Source of the DNA: Acidimicrobiia bacterium | GTDB lineage: Bacteria > Actinomycetota > Acidimicrobiia > Acidimicrobiales > CATQHL01 | Assembly (NCBI GenBank): GCA_021296435.1 | Contig: JAGWAK010000014.1 | Span: 7,583-14,742 of the forward strand | DNA: 7,160 nt | Direction of reading: 5' to 3' | Shown here: one piece after another, positions 1 to 5,957 of the stretch | Layout: each line of letters opens with the position of its first letter | Position numbering within the stretch: the first letter of the stretch is position 1 | The notes under the pieces: model-generated | Databases searched by the model: none | Told to the model about the DNA's origin: nothing | What the model saw: only the letters and a program-made list of their open reading frames with translations | Translations under genes and position numbers: made by a program

Positions 1-534
1 TTCGGCGCGGACGAGCGCGACTTCGCCTTCTCGGGCCGCTATCGGGGATCGATGATGGCGTACGAGACGACCGCCGATGGCTGGTCGGCGACCGTGGAGG
101 GGGTCCCGCAGGCGGACCTCCCCGAGGCCGATCGCGAACGCCTGCGCCTCCATCGCGAGGATGGGATGTTCTGGCGCAGCTACTACGGGTTCCTGGCGGG
201 TCTTCCGATGAAGATCTCCGACCACGGCTCCCACCTCGATCCCGGCGTCATCGAGACCACTTTCATGGACCGGGAGGTTCACGCGGTCCGGGTCACCTAC
301 GACCCCGACATCGGCGGCGACACGTGGTACTTCTACTTCGATCCCGGGACCGCACAGCTCGTCGGTTGCCGCTTCTACCACGACGAGAGCGCGAACGACG
401 GCGAATACATCACGTTCGAGGGCCTGGCGGAGGGCGGCGGGCTGCGCCTGCCGCGACACCGGGGGTGGTACGTGAACGCCGACGGTCGCCATCTGGGGAC
501 CGATGAGGTGGGGACGGTCCGCGTCGGCCCGTGA
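1..534 (+). CDS. DUF6503-like protein, 5' end missing
   Basis: The reading frame is open from base 1, so the gene begins upstream and 177 C-terminal residues are visible; the ATG codons at 52 and 55 are probably internal. The protein is rich in aromatic and acidic residues. Its core runs TWYFYFDPGTAQLVGCRFYH followed by DESANDGEYITFEG, then a C-terminal RHRGWYVNADGRHLGTD. From memory, this core resembles the DUF6503 family, a group of exported proteins of unknown function seen in Bacteroidetes and related environmental bacteria; no catalytic role is established. Export cannot be judged because the N-terminus is absent. Its last 32 bases overlap the nuclease-family gene that follows, so the two are probably co-transcribed and perhaps translationally coupled. 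The family call rests on recalled motif similarity only. Confidence 0.72.
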   Translation, partial: FGADERDFAFSGRYRGSMMAYETTADGWSATVEGVPQADLPEADRERLRLHREDGMFWRSYYGFLAGLPMKISDHGSHLDPGVIETTFMDREVHAVRVTYDPDIGGDTWYFYFDPGTAQLVGCRFYHDESANDGEYITFEGLAEGGGLRLPRHRGWYVNADGRHLGTDEVGTVRVGP

Positions 535-1102
535 CCGCCTGCGGCCCGTAACTCCGACCGGGATCGCGGGGCCGCGCCGGAGCGGCCGTCGCCGCCTCGC
601 GGTCGCCGGCGTTGTTGCCGCCCTCGTGGCGGCGGGGTGCTCGGAGTCGACCCCGCCCCCGCCGCCGCCCCCCATGCCGAGCGGGGATTGCGTCCTGTCC
701 TTCGTGATCGATGGAGATTCCGTCCGCTGCGCCGACGGCCGGGAGATCCGCCTCCTCGCCATCGACGCTCCGGAGATGGCCCAGCAGCCGTGGGGCGCCC
801 GCGCCCGCGAGGAGTTGCTCCGGGTGGCCCCCGTGAGCACGCCGCTCGGAGTCGAGTACGACGCCGTCCGGGTCGACACCTTCGACCGGGACCTCGCCTA
901 CCTCTTCCTTCCGGGTGGGGACATGCTGAACGAGCACGTGGTGGCGAGCGGGTACGCGCTCGCGTTCATCATCCCGCCCAACCGCCGCTACGAGGACCGA
1001 ATCGAAGCCGCGGAGGCCGCCGCATCGGCGGAGGGAAGGGGCCTGTGGGCGGAGTGGGGCTTCACCTGCCGGCCCGCCGACTTCCGGCAGGAGCGCTGCT
1101 GA
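503..1102 (+). CDS. Staphylococcal nuclease-family (TNase-like) lipoprotein
   Basis: This is a predicted envelope-anchored nuclease of 199 residues. An Arg-rich n-region (residues 25-31) and a hydrophobic stretch lead to the lipobox VAAGC with Cys46, followed by a seven-proline linker (51-57). The SNase fold spans about 63-185. Residues expected for Ca2+ binding and catalysis in this family are all present: Asp70 and Asp72 in VIDGD, Arg83, Asp88 and Glu91 in the RLLAIDAPE segment, and Arg129 in the segment before LAYLF. The active form would hydrolyse DNA or RNA phosphodiester bonds outside the cytoplasm, for nutrition or defence. Four cysteines (63, 76, 189, 199) could form disulfides. The ATG at 503 lies inside the upstream gene with a GGGGA element a few bases before it. 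It gives an unusually long n-region, and CTG at 539 is the only nearer alternative. Confidence 0.88.
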   Translation: MRWGRSASARDRLRPVTPTGIAGPRRSGRRRLAVAGVVAALVAAGCSESTPPPPPPPMPSGDCVLSFVIDGDSVRCADGREIRLLAIDAPEMAQQPWGARAREELLRVAPVSTPLGVEYDAVRVDTFDRDLAYLFLPGGDMLNEHVVASGYALAFIIPPNRRYEDRIEAAEAAASAEGRGLWAEWGFTCRPADFRQERC

Positions 1103-1124
1103 AGCCGACCGGTGGAACCGCCCG

Positions 1125-1643
1125 TCAGTCGAGCGATTCCATGAAGCGCGACTCGATCCTCAGGTAGCTCGCGCCACCCCCCGGGACTTCGGCGAAGATC
1201 TCGCGCCACTCCGGCGTGCCGAGCACCTCCGGGAGCTTCTCGTCCCGTTCCTCCTTCGACGCCCAGCGGATGACCCACGTGACGTTCGCCGGACCGAGTT
1301 CGTCCTGCTCCGCGCCCCGGACCTCGGCGGGGATGCCGGATTCGATCCAGAACCCGACGATGTCCAGGTGTTCGCGCAGGTAGCGGATATACTCGCCCTT
1401 CGCGACCTCGGCGTACTCGTCGTACCGGGCCGGATCGAAGTGGTAGTTGCGGATCTCGTAGATCGCGCCGTCCCGGGCGGCCGCCCCCTCCGATCCCGCG
1501 TCGGCAAGCGTTGCCTCGGCAGAGCCGTCGGCGGAGGCCGATTCGGCGGACCCGGCGCCGCCGCACGCGGCCGCGCCGATGAGGAAGACGGCGCCGAGCG
1601 CGGCGATCGCGAGGGGTTCGGGGGTTCGTCTGGAACCGGTCAT
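1125..1643 (-). CDS. NIPSNAP-like lipoprotein
   Basis: The protein has 172 residues. The N-terminus has Arg5-Arg6, a hydrophobic segment (11-25) and a lipobox-like AAAC with Cys27. A low-complexity Ala/Ser/Gly/acidic linker (28-60) tethers the folded part. The C-terminal domain begins at IYEIRNYHFDP (61-71) and continues through YDEYAEVAKGEYIRYLREHL and VGFWIES, a pattern of the NIPSNAP/dimeric alpha-beta-barrel fold. NIPSNAP proteins usually act as ligand-binding or accessory proteins, and no enzymatic reaction is firmly assigned. The start at 1643 is supported by a GGAGG element seven bases upstream. It is the last gene of the minus-strand operon, 26 bases after the aminotransferase-like gene, and converges with the nuclease gene across 22 bases. 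A role as a partner of the exported PLP protein is inference. The family call is good; the lipobox is weaker because position -3 is Ala. Confidence 0.85.
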   Translation of the reverse strand: MTGSRRTPEPLAIAALGAVFLIGAAACGGAGSAESASADGSAEATLADAGSEGAAARDGAIYEIRNYHFDPARYDEYAEVAKGEYIRYLREHLDIVGFWIESGIPAEVRGAEQDELGPANVTWVIRWASKEERDEKLPEVLGTPEWREIFAEVPGGGASYLRIESRFMESLD

Positions 1644-1669
1644 TCGTGCCTCCGGGGATGGGCGCAGTC

Positions 1670-2980
1670 TCAGCCCGTCGTGCGGGCCAGGGCGTCGACG
1701 AAGCGGTCGACCTGCTCCGTCGTATTGTAGATGTGCGTGGAGACGCGGATCGCGTTGTGGCCGTCCCGCTGGTGCTCGTCGATGTGGGATGAGATGCTCG
1801 CCTCGATCGCAGCCACCGCGGCCACCGCGTCGAGACCCTCCTTCTCGAAGATCGTCGATCCCGGCGCGCTCCGGTCGCGGGCGCCGCTGAGGAGCGTGAC
1901 GCCGCTCGTCCCGCCCATCTCCGTGAGGCGCGACCTCAGGTGGTCCGAGAGGAAGCGGCAGCGGGCCTCCACGGCCTCGAGTCCGAGCGTCGCGACGAAA
2001 TCGACCGCCGTCCCGATCGCGGCGCGCACCGGGAACGCGGCCGTGCCCGGGGGCCCGAACTGCGGCTGCTCCGGGGTGGCGTCGGGCGCGAAGGCCGTCC
2101 GGATGCGGTCGCGCGCATCGCGCCGCACGAAGAGAAAGCCGGTCCCCGCCGGCGCCAGCATCCACTTGTGCAGGCTCACGCTGTAAGCGTCGCAGCCCAG
2201 CGATGTCAGATCGACGGAGAACTGGCCCACCGCCTGCGCGCCGTCCACCAGACTCACGAGTCCCCGCTCGCGCGCGAGCCCGCAGATCGCCTCGACGGGA
2301 TAGAGGTGCCCTCCCCGAGTCACGTGACAGAAGGCCACCGCCCGCGTCCGCGGCGTGATCGCGTCCCCGAACCGCGAGAGGATCTCCTCCTCCGGGGGCA
2401 AGGGGCTGGGGATGAAAACCTCGTTCACCCGAATCCCCTCCCGCGCCTGCCGGAACTCCCACGGACGGCGACCCGCCGGATGCTCCTGGCTCGTGATCAG
2501 GACTTCGTCGCCGGGGCTCAGGGCGACCCCGATGCTCTGGAGATGGAGCGCCTCCGAAGCGTTTCGCGTGAGGGTGAGTTCGTCCGTCTCCACCGAGAAC
2601 AGGTCGGCGAGTCCCGGCACGACGTGCTCCGCGATCCGGTCGCTCAGGTCCGAGCGGCCGCGGGCCGGGAGTTCGGCCATGGCCCGATACCCCGCGGCGA
2701 CCGCATCCACAACCTCCCTTGGCGGCATGCCGATGCTCGCGTTGTTCAGGTAGGCCGTACCGGGCTCGACGAGGAAGTGCGCGCGCACATCGTCCCAGTC
2801 CGCATCGCCCGTACCCGCCGGAGTCCGGAGCGGCGGAATGTCCGCGGTCGAAGGGTCAGCCCCATCCCGGGCGGCGCAGGCCGGGAGGCCGAGGGCCGCG
2901 GCGCCGGTGGCTCCGAGGCGCAGCCACTCCCTCCGGTCCATCAGGCCGTAGCGGTCGTCGCCGCCACTCGGATCGGTCAT
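1670..2980 (-). CDS. Tat-exported class V aminotransferase-like PLP protein
   Basis: This is a 436-residue fold-type I PLP enzyme of the isopenicillin N epimerase/cysteine desulfurase-like group (aminotransferase class V). The Schiff-base lysine is Lys272 in SVSLHKWMLAPAGTGF. Asp246 in VDGAQAVGQ should pair with the pyridine nitrogen. Other family features are the EHPAG segment (166-170), TRNASEAL (138-145), and the C-terminal IRVSTHIYNT (411-420), whose Arg412 probably binds the substrate carboxylate. Near the N-terminus, DRREWLRLGATGAAALGLPAC resembles a twin-arginine signal (Arg16-Arg17) ending in a possible lipidation Cys35. Tat export would suit a cofactor-containing protein folded in the cytoplasm. 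The substrate cannot be told from sequence. No Shine-Dalgarno sequence is evident at 2980 or at the alternative Met14 (2941); the 2980 ATG is favoured by its relic overlap with the upstream gene. Confidence 0.88.
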   Translation of the reverse strand: MTDPSGGDDRYGLMDRREWLRLGATGAAALGLPACAARDGADPSTADIPPLRTPAGTGDADWDDVRAHFLVEPGTAYLNNASIGMPPREVVDAVAAGYRAMAELPARGRSDLSDRIAEHVVPGLADLFSVETDELTLTRNASEALHLQSIGVALSPGDEVLITSQEHPAGRRPWEFRQAREGIRVNEVFIPSPLPPEEEILSRFGDAITPRTRAVAFCHVTRGGHLYPVEAICGLARERGLVSLVDGAQAVGQFSVDLTSLGCDAYSVSLHKWMLAPAGTGFLFVRRDARDRIRTAFAPDATPEQPQFGPPGTAAFPVRAAIGTAVDFVATLGLEAVEARCRFLSDHLRSRLTEMGGTSGVTLLSGARDRSAPGSTIFEKEGLDAVAAVAAIEASISSHIDEHQRDGHNAIRVSTHIYNTTEQVDRFVDALARTTG

Positions 2981-3014
2981 GGGCAGCGCGCGGAGGTCAT
3001 GGGCAGCACGCGGA
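2975..3014. repeat. 20-bp tandem duplication at a gene junction
   Basis: The unit ggtcatgggcagcgcgcgga (2975-2994) is followed directly by a second copy (2995-3014) with a single difference, G at 2988 against A at 3008. Each copy carries TCAT, which reads ATGA on the minus strand. The right copy holds the stop of the upstream secreted-protein gene; the left copy holds the start of the aminotransferase-like gene. Replication slippage is the likely origin. Confidence 0.95.
2977..3000 (-). other. Seven-codon mini-ORF bridging two operon genes
   Basis: On the minus strand an ATG at 3000-2998 opens a frame reading Met-Thr-Ser-Ala-Arg-Cys-Pro and stopping at 2979-2977. Its ATG overlaps the TGA of the upstream gene, and its own TGA overlaps the ATG of the aminotransferase-like gene, so both ends are ATGA junctions. 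It arises from the 20-bp duplication. The encoded peptide is probably not functional; the frame may let ribosomes reinitiate in two steps. Whether it is translated is not known. Confidence 0.4.
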
Positions 3015-3494
3015 ACTGCGCGTGAAGGACATCGAGTTCCCGCTGGGGAAGCGCAGCGTCAACGCGTCGCCGTCCACCTCGACGCCGGTCGGCTCGAACG
3101 GCCCCTCGCCGTCCCTCGCGGTCATCGCAAGCGGGCTCGCCGGAAGTCCCGCCATCGTCCGCCCGTAAGAGAGGTGATGGAGGTGCTCGAAGGTGAGCGT
3201 CTCCCCGTCGAAGGTGTAGCGTCCGCCCTCGCCGGAGCCGCGCCTGGGTTCGTCGCCTTCCATGACGAAGAAGAGGACCTGCCACTCGCTGTCCGTGAAG
3301 ACGATGCGTCCGCGCACCGCGTGCCGGTCGCCGCTCGAGAGGACGTATTCGTCCGCGGCCCAGGCCCCCGCGAGGGCGTCGGCCTGCGTCGACAGCGGTC
3401 CCTCGGCGTCGGGCGGCGCGTGGCCGGGGAGACTCCCGATCAGCGCGGCCAGACAGAGGGAGGAGCCGATGAGAGGAAGAGCTGGTGTGGACAT
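2997..3494 (-). CDS. Small secreted protein, lipocalin-like pattern
   Basis: The protein has 165 residues and I do not recognise its family with certainty. Residues 1-25 form a signal peptide (hydrophobic PALPLIGSSLCLAALIG, probable cleavage after GHA). The mature part begins LAGAWAADEYVLSSG and then alternates hydrophobic and polar strands (GRIVFTD, WQVLFFVMEG, GRYTFDGETLTFEH, VEVDGDALTLRFP, NSMSFTR). This is the rhythm of small lipocalin-like beta barrels that open with a Leu-x-Gly-x-Trp motif. No catalytic motif is visible. A GGAG element nine bases before the ATG at 3494 supports the start. It is the first gene of the minus-strand operon. Its stop lies in the right copy of the 20-bp duplication, leaving 16 bases to the next start; without the duplication the stop and start would overlap as ATGA. 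A ligand-binding role is only suggested by fold. Confidence 0.78.
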   Translation of the reverse strand: MSTPALPLIGSSLCLAALIGSLPGHAPPDAEGPLSTQADALAGAWAADEYVLSSGDRHAVRGRIVFTDSEWQVLFFVMEGDEPRRGSGEGGRYTFDGETLTFEHLHHLSYGRTMAGLPASPLAMTARDGEGPFEPTGVEVDGDALTLRFPSGNSMSFTRSSACCP

Positions 3495-3683
3495 ACGCTG
3501 CGTCTCCGGTCGCCGGGGATGGTTCGCATCGCAACGTGACGCGGCCCGCGGCGAGCGACAAGCGCCGCGCGGATAGCCGCGAACCGCCGGGGTCGCCCGG
3601 CCTCCGCGATCCGCGTACCGTGAGATCGTCCGCCGGAATCTGCCGGAAGACCATGGGCGTAACCGAATCGAGAGGGTCGAACG
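3495..3683. promoter_or_regulatory. Divergent intergenic region
   Basis: These 189 bases separate the minus-strand operon from the plus-strand peptidase/transporter pair, so promoters for both should lie here. I find no convincing -35/-10 pair on either strand. A short inverted repeat, CGCGG-atag-CCGCG (3568-3581), sits near the middle and could be a regulator site, but such palindromes are frequent in high-GC DNA. GAGGG (3672-3676) is a good ribosome binding site for the peptidase gene, and GGAG (3504-3507 on the minus strand) serves the other side. Confidence 0.45.
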
Positions 3684-4601
3684 ATGCGAACAGAGCGGCG
3701 AGCGCTGAGCGTGGCCGGTGCACTCCTCACCGCGGCGGCGGCTTACGGGGCCGCGCTGGCGGCTCCGGCCGGAGTCGAAGCCCAGGAGGTCGGACCGCCG
3801 AACGGGTCGCTCGTCATCGTGGGCGGCGCCATGCAGAGTCCGGAGATCGCGGAGCGCTTCGTGCAACTCGCCGGCGGGGCGGATGCGCGCATCGTCGTGA
3901 TCCCGACGGCCGGCGGGGCCGAGTCCTACGGGCCGTCGTTCGGAGGCGTGAGGCCTTTCCAGGCGGCAGGAGTCGAACACCTCACGGTCCGCCACACGAA
4001 CGACCGGGACGAGGCGAACAGCGAAGCCTTCGTGGCCGCGATCCGGGAGGCGACCGGCGTCTGGTTCACCGGCGGACGCCAGTGGCGCCTCGTCGATTCC
4101 TACATGGGGACGCGGACCGAGGACGAACTGTGGGCGCTGCTTGAGCGCGGCGGAGTGATCGGCGGGTCATCCGCCGGCGCGACGATCCAGGGGTCGTACC
4201 TGGCCCGCGGCGACACCGCCACGAACACGATCATGATGGGCAGTCACGAGGAGGGACTCGGGTTCCTCAGGAACACGGCGATCGACCAGCATCTCCTGTA
4301 CCGAAACCGCCAGTTCGACCTGCTCGAGATCATCGAGGCGCGGCCCGAACTCCTCGGTATCGGGATCGACGAGAACACCGCCATCGTCGTCCAGGGCGAC
4401 CGCTTCGAGGTCATCGGAGAGTCGTACGTCGTCATCTACGACAACCAGAGCACGCTCGACAGCGGTGGTCTGTTCTACTTCCTCGCGCCGGGCGACCAGT
4501 ACGACCTGGCGGAGCGCCAGGCGTACCGTCCGTCCCGCACCCTGACGCCGCTCGGCCGGGTCGAATCCCGCCCGTGGCCGCGCCGCCAGCCGGAGCGTTG
4601 A
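3684..4601 (+). CDS. Secreted S51 family (cyanophycinase-like) serine peptidase
   Basis: The protein has 305 residues. A signal peptide (about 1-33) has Arg5-Arg6, a long Ala-rich hydrophobic core and a probable cleavage after VEA. The mature domain opens with GSLVIVGGAM, the first strand of the S51 fold. The nucleophile elbow is GGSSAGA, with Ser163 as the catalytic serine. His203 in DQHLLYRNR and Glu230 in GIGIDENTA complete the expected Ser-His-Glu set. Cyanophycinases of this family cut beta-Asp-Arg dipeptides from cyanophycin; relatives include dipeptidase E and many uncharacterised exported members. Here FTGGRQ replaces the usual FTGGDQ-like segment and Asp212 occupies the place of the third Arg after the DQH motif, so the substrate may differ. 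GAGGG seven bases before the ATG supports the start. A transporter gene follows after 16 bases, suggesting uptake of cleavage products, which is inference. Confidence 0.87.
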   Translation: MRTERRALSVAGALLTAAAAYGAALAAPAGVEAQEVGPPNGSLVIVGGAMQSPEIAERFVQLAGGADARIVVIPTAGGAESYGPSFGGVRPFQAAGVEHLTVRHTNDRDEANSEAFVAAIREATGVWFTGGRQWRLVDSYMGTRTEDELWALLERGGVIGGSSAGATIQGSYLARGDTATNTIMMGSHEEGLGFLRNTAIDQHLLYRNRQFDLLEIIEARPELLGIGIDENTAIVVQGDRFEVIGESYVVIYDNQSTLDSGGLFYFLAPGDQYDLAERQAYRPSRTLTPLGRVESRPWPRRQPER

Positions 4602-4617
4602 CCCGGAAGGGAGCTCG

Positions 4618-5877
4618 GTGAAGCGCGGGCTCGTTCTACTCGCGCTCATCGCGGCGGGGGAGGCGGTCTTCTTCCTCCCCTTCGTCCTCGCGCGCGTCTT
4701 CCGGCCGACGCTGCTCGACGTGTTCGGGATCACGAACCTCGAGCTGGGGACGGCCTTCTCGCTGTACGGCGTCGTGGCCATGGCGGCCTACTTCGCGGGC
4801 GGCCCGCTCGCGGACCGGTTCTCGGCCCGCCGGCTCATGGCCCTGGCGCTCCTCGCCACCGGCCTCGGCGGGGTCGTGCTCGCGGGGTTCCCCACGCCGC
4901 GGACGATGAACCTCCTGTGGGCCTTCTGGGGGATGACGACCATCCTCCTTTTCTGGGCCGCCATGATCCGGGCCACCCGCGAGTGGGGCGGGCAGTCGCG
5001 GCAGGGACGCGCCTACGGGCTGCTCGACGGAGGGCGCGGCCTCCTCGCGGCGCTCGTGGCGACGGCTTCGGTGGCCGTGTTTGCGGCGCTGCTCCCCCGC
5101 GATGCGTCCGCGGCCACGCCGGAAGAGCTGGCCACCGCCTTCCGCGGCGTGATCTGGGTCTTCACCGGGATCACGCTGGGCATCGCCGCCCTCGTGTGGA
5201 TCCTCGTGCCCGACAGCACGCCCGGCGGGGAGGCGCGCGACCCGCAGAACCCGCAGAAACTGTCGCTCAGCGGAGTGAGAGCCGCATGCCGCATGCCGGC
5301 CGTGTGGTTGCAGGCCGTCATCGTCGTCTGCGCCTACACCGGGTACAAGGCGACGGACGACTTCTCCCTCCTGTCGCGGGACGCGCTCGGGTTCGACGAC
5401 GTCCAGGCCTCCGGGATCGGCACGCTCGCCTTCTGGATCCGTGCCGCGGCGGCGATCGCGGCGGGCTACCTGGGAGACCGGATCGACGCCTCCCGCGTCA
5501 TCCTGTGGGGCTTCGCGATCCTCATCGGCGGCTGCCTGCTCATCGCCTCGGGGGTCCTTGTGCCCGGCCCGGCCTGGATGCTCATCGCGACGATCGCCAC
5601 CGCCAGCGTCGGCATCTACGCGCTCCGCGGCGTCTACTTCGCCCTCCTGGCCGAGGGGGGCGTGCCGCTCGCCTACACGGGGAGCGCGGCGGGCGTCGTC
5701 TCCGTCCTCGGCTTCACCCCCGACGTCTTCATGGGGCCGCTGATGGGCGTCCTGCTCGACAACTCACCGGGACTGCCCGGTCACCAGCACGTGTTCGCCG
5801 CCGTGGCCGGCTTCGGCGCCATCGGCCTCCTCGCCGCGCTCGCCTTCCGCCGCGTGACCCGCGCCTCGGCCGAATGA
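4618..5877 (+). CDS. Major facilitator superfamily transporter
   Basis: This is a 419-residue inner-membrane protein with about twelve hydrophobic segments in two halves, the usual MFS size. The loop between segments 2 and 3 has the signature GGPLADRFSARR (61-72), and the second half has its counterpart GYLGDRIDASR (283-293). RAYGLLDGGRGLLAAL (131-146) and the stretch around GIYALRGVYFALLAEGGVP (332-350) recall, from memory, MFS members annotated as YihN/YqcE-like or sugar phosphate permease-like; the substrate is unknown. The start is GTG at 4618, with AAGGGAG four bases upstream. The gene lies 16 bases after the S51 peptidase stop, so the two are very likely one operon, and the transporter may import what the peptidase releases. 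A central cytoplasmic loop (about 200-222) separates the halves. Function as a secondary transporter is firm; specificity is not. Confidence 0.9.
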   Translation: MKRGLVLLALIAAGEAVFFLPFVLARVFRPTLLDVFGITNLELGTAFSLYGVVAMAAYFAGGPLADRFSARRLMALALLATGLGGVVLAGFPTPRTMNLLWAFWGMTTILLFWAAMIRATREWGGQSRQGRAYGLLDGGRGLLAALVATASVAVFAALLPRDASAATPEELATAFRGVIWVFTGITLGIAALVWILVPDSTPGGEARDPQNPQKLSLSGVRAACRMPAVWLQAVIVVCAYTGYKATDDFSLLSRDALGFDDVQASGIGTLAFWIRAAAAIAAGYLGDRIDASRVILWGFAILIGGCLLIASGVLVPGPAWMLIATIATASVGIYALRGVYFALLAEGGVPLAYTGSAAGVVSVLGFTPDVFMGPLMGVLLDNSPGLPGHQHVFAAVAGFGAIGLLAALAFRRVTRASAE

Positions 5878-5920
5878 GTGAACGCACGCTCACCCGGCCT
5901 CTTTCGGAACCGGGATCGGC

Positions 5921-5957
5921 TTGACAAGCATAAGACCAGTCATGAATACTGGTCATG
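5921..5957 (+). promoter_or_regulatory. Toxin-antitoxin promoter (-35 TTGACA, -10 AATACT)
   Basis: A consensus -35 hexamer TTGACA (5921-5926) is followed after 18 bases by AATACT (5945-5950), four of six matches to TATAAT. The stretch 5921-5970 is 62 percent A+T by count (31 of 50), in sharp contrast to the GC-rich surroundings. Transcription would start about seven bases after the -10, at or near 5957, which is the first base of the antitoxin GTG codon. Confidence 0.7.
5934..5954. promoter_or_regulatory. Perfect inverted repeat, likely antitoxin operator
   Basis: GACCAGT (5934-5940) and ACTGGTC (5948-5954) are exact inverted copies separated by seven bases (catgaat). The right arm overlaps most of the -10 hexamer and the left arm lies in the promoter spacer. 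A dimeric antitoxin bound here would block RNA polymerase, which is the usual autoregulation of Phd/VapB-type modules. Binding by this antitoxin is inferred from position and symmetry. Confidence 0.72.

Noticed and set aside
654..673. CCG/CCC-rich tract as a regulatory or unstable repeat
   Set aside because: It lies in frame inside the nuclease gene and simply encodes the polyproline linker after the lipidated cysteine.
1103..1124. Terminator between the convergent nuclease and NIPSNAP-like genes
   Set aside because: Only a four-base stem (CGGT-gga-ACCG) is visible and no T-run is present on either strand.
1125..2462. Extended 445-codon frame that would add 273 residues before the NIPSNAP-like lipoprotein
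   Set aside because: The extra part overlaps the aminotransferase-like gene out of frame and has low-complexity composition. The ATG at 1643 has a strong Shine-Dalgarno element and begins a signal peptide.
1940..3025. Long open frame of 361 codons on the plus strand, opposite the aminotransferase-like gene
   Set aside because: Its translation is dominated by Arg, Pro, Ala and Gly with no domain pattern. It mirrors a gene with clear PLP-enzyme motifs and is a typical GC-rich antisense shadow.
3568..3581. CGCGG-atag-CCGCG inverted repeat as a defined operator
   Set aside because: Five-base GC-only arms occur often by chance in DNA of this composition, and no promoter could be placed around it.
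5878..5914. Possible terminator after the transporter: imperfect GTGAACG/CGCTCAC repeat and CCCGG/CCGGG stem
   Set aside because: The first needs a two-base loop or a mismatch; the second has only five pairs with a 12-base loop. Neither is followed by a T-run.
4917..5924. 335-codon plus-strand frame overlapping the transporter gene and running past its end
   Set aside because: It is Arg/Pro/Gly-rich, without hydrophobic segments or motifs, and is out of frame with the well-supported membrane protein.
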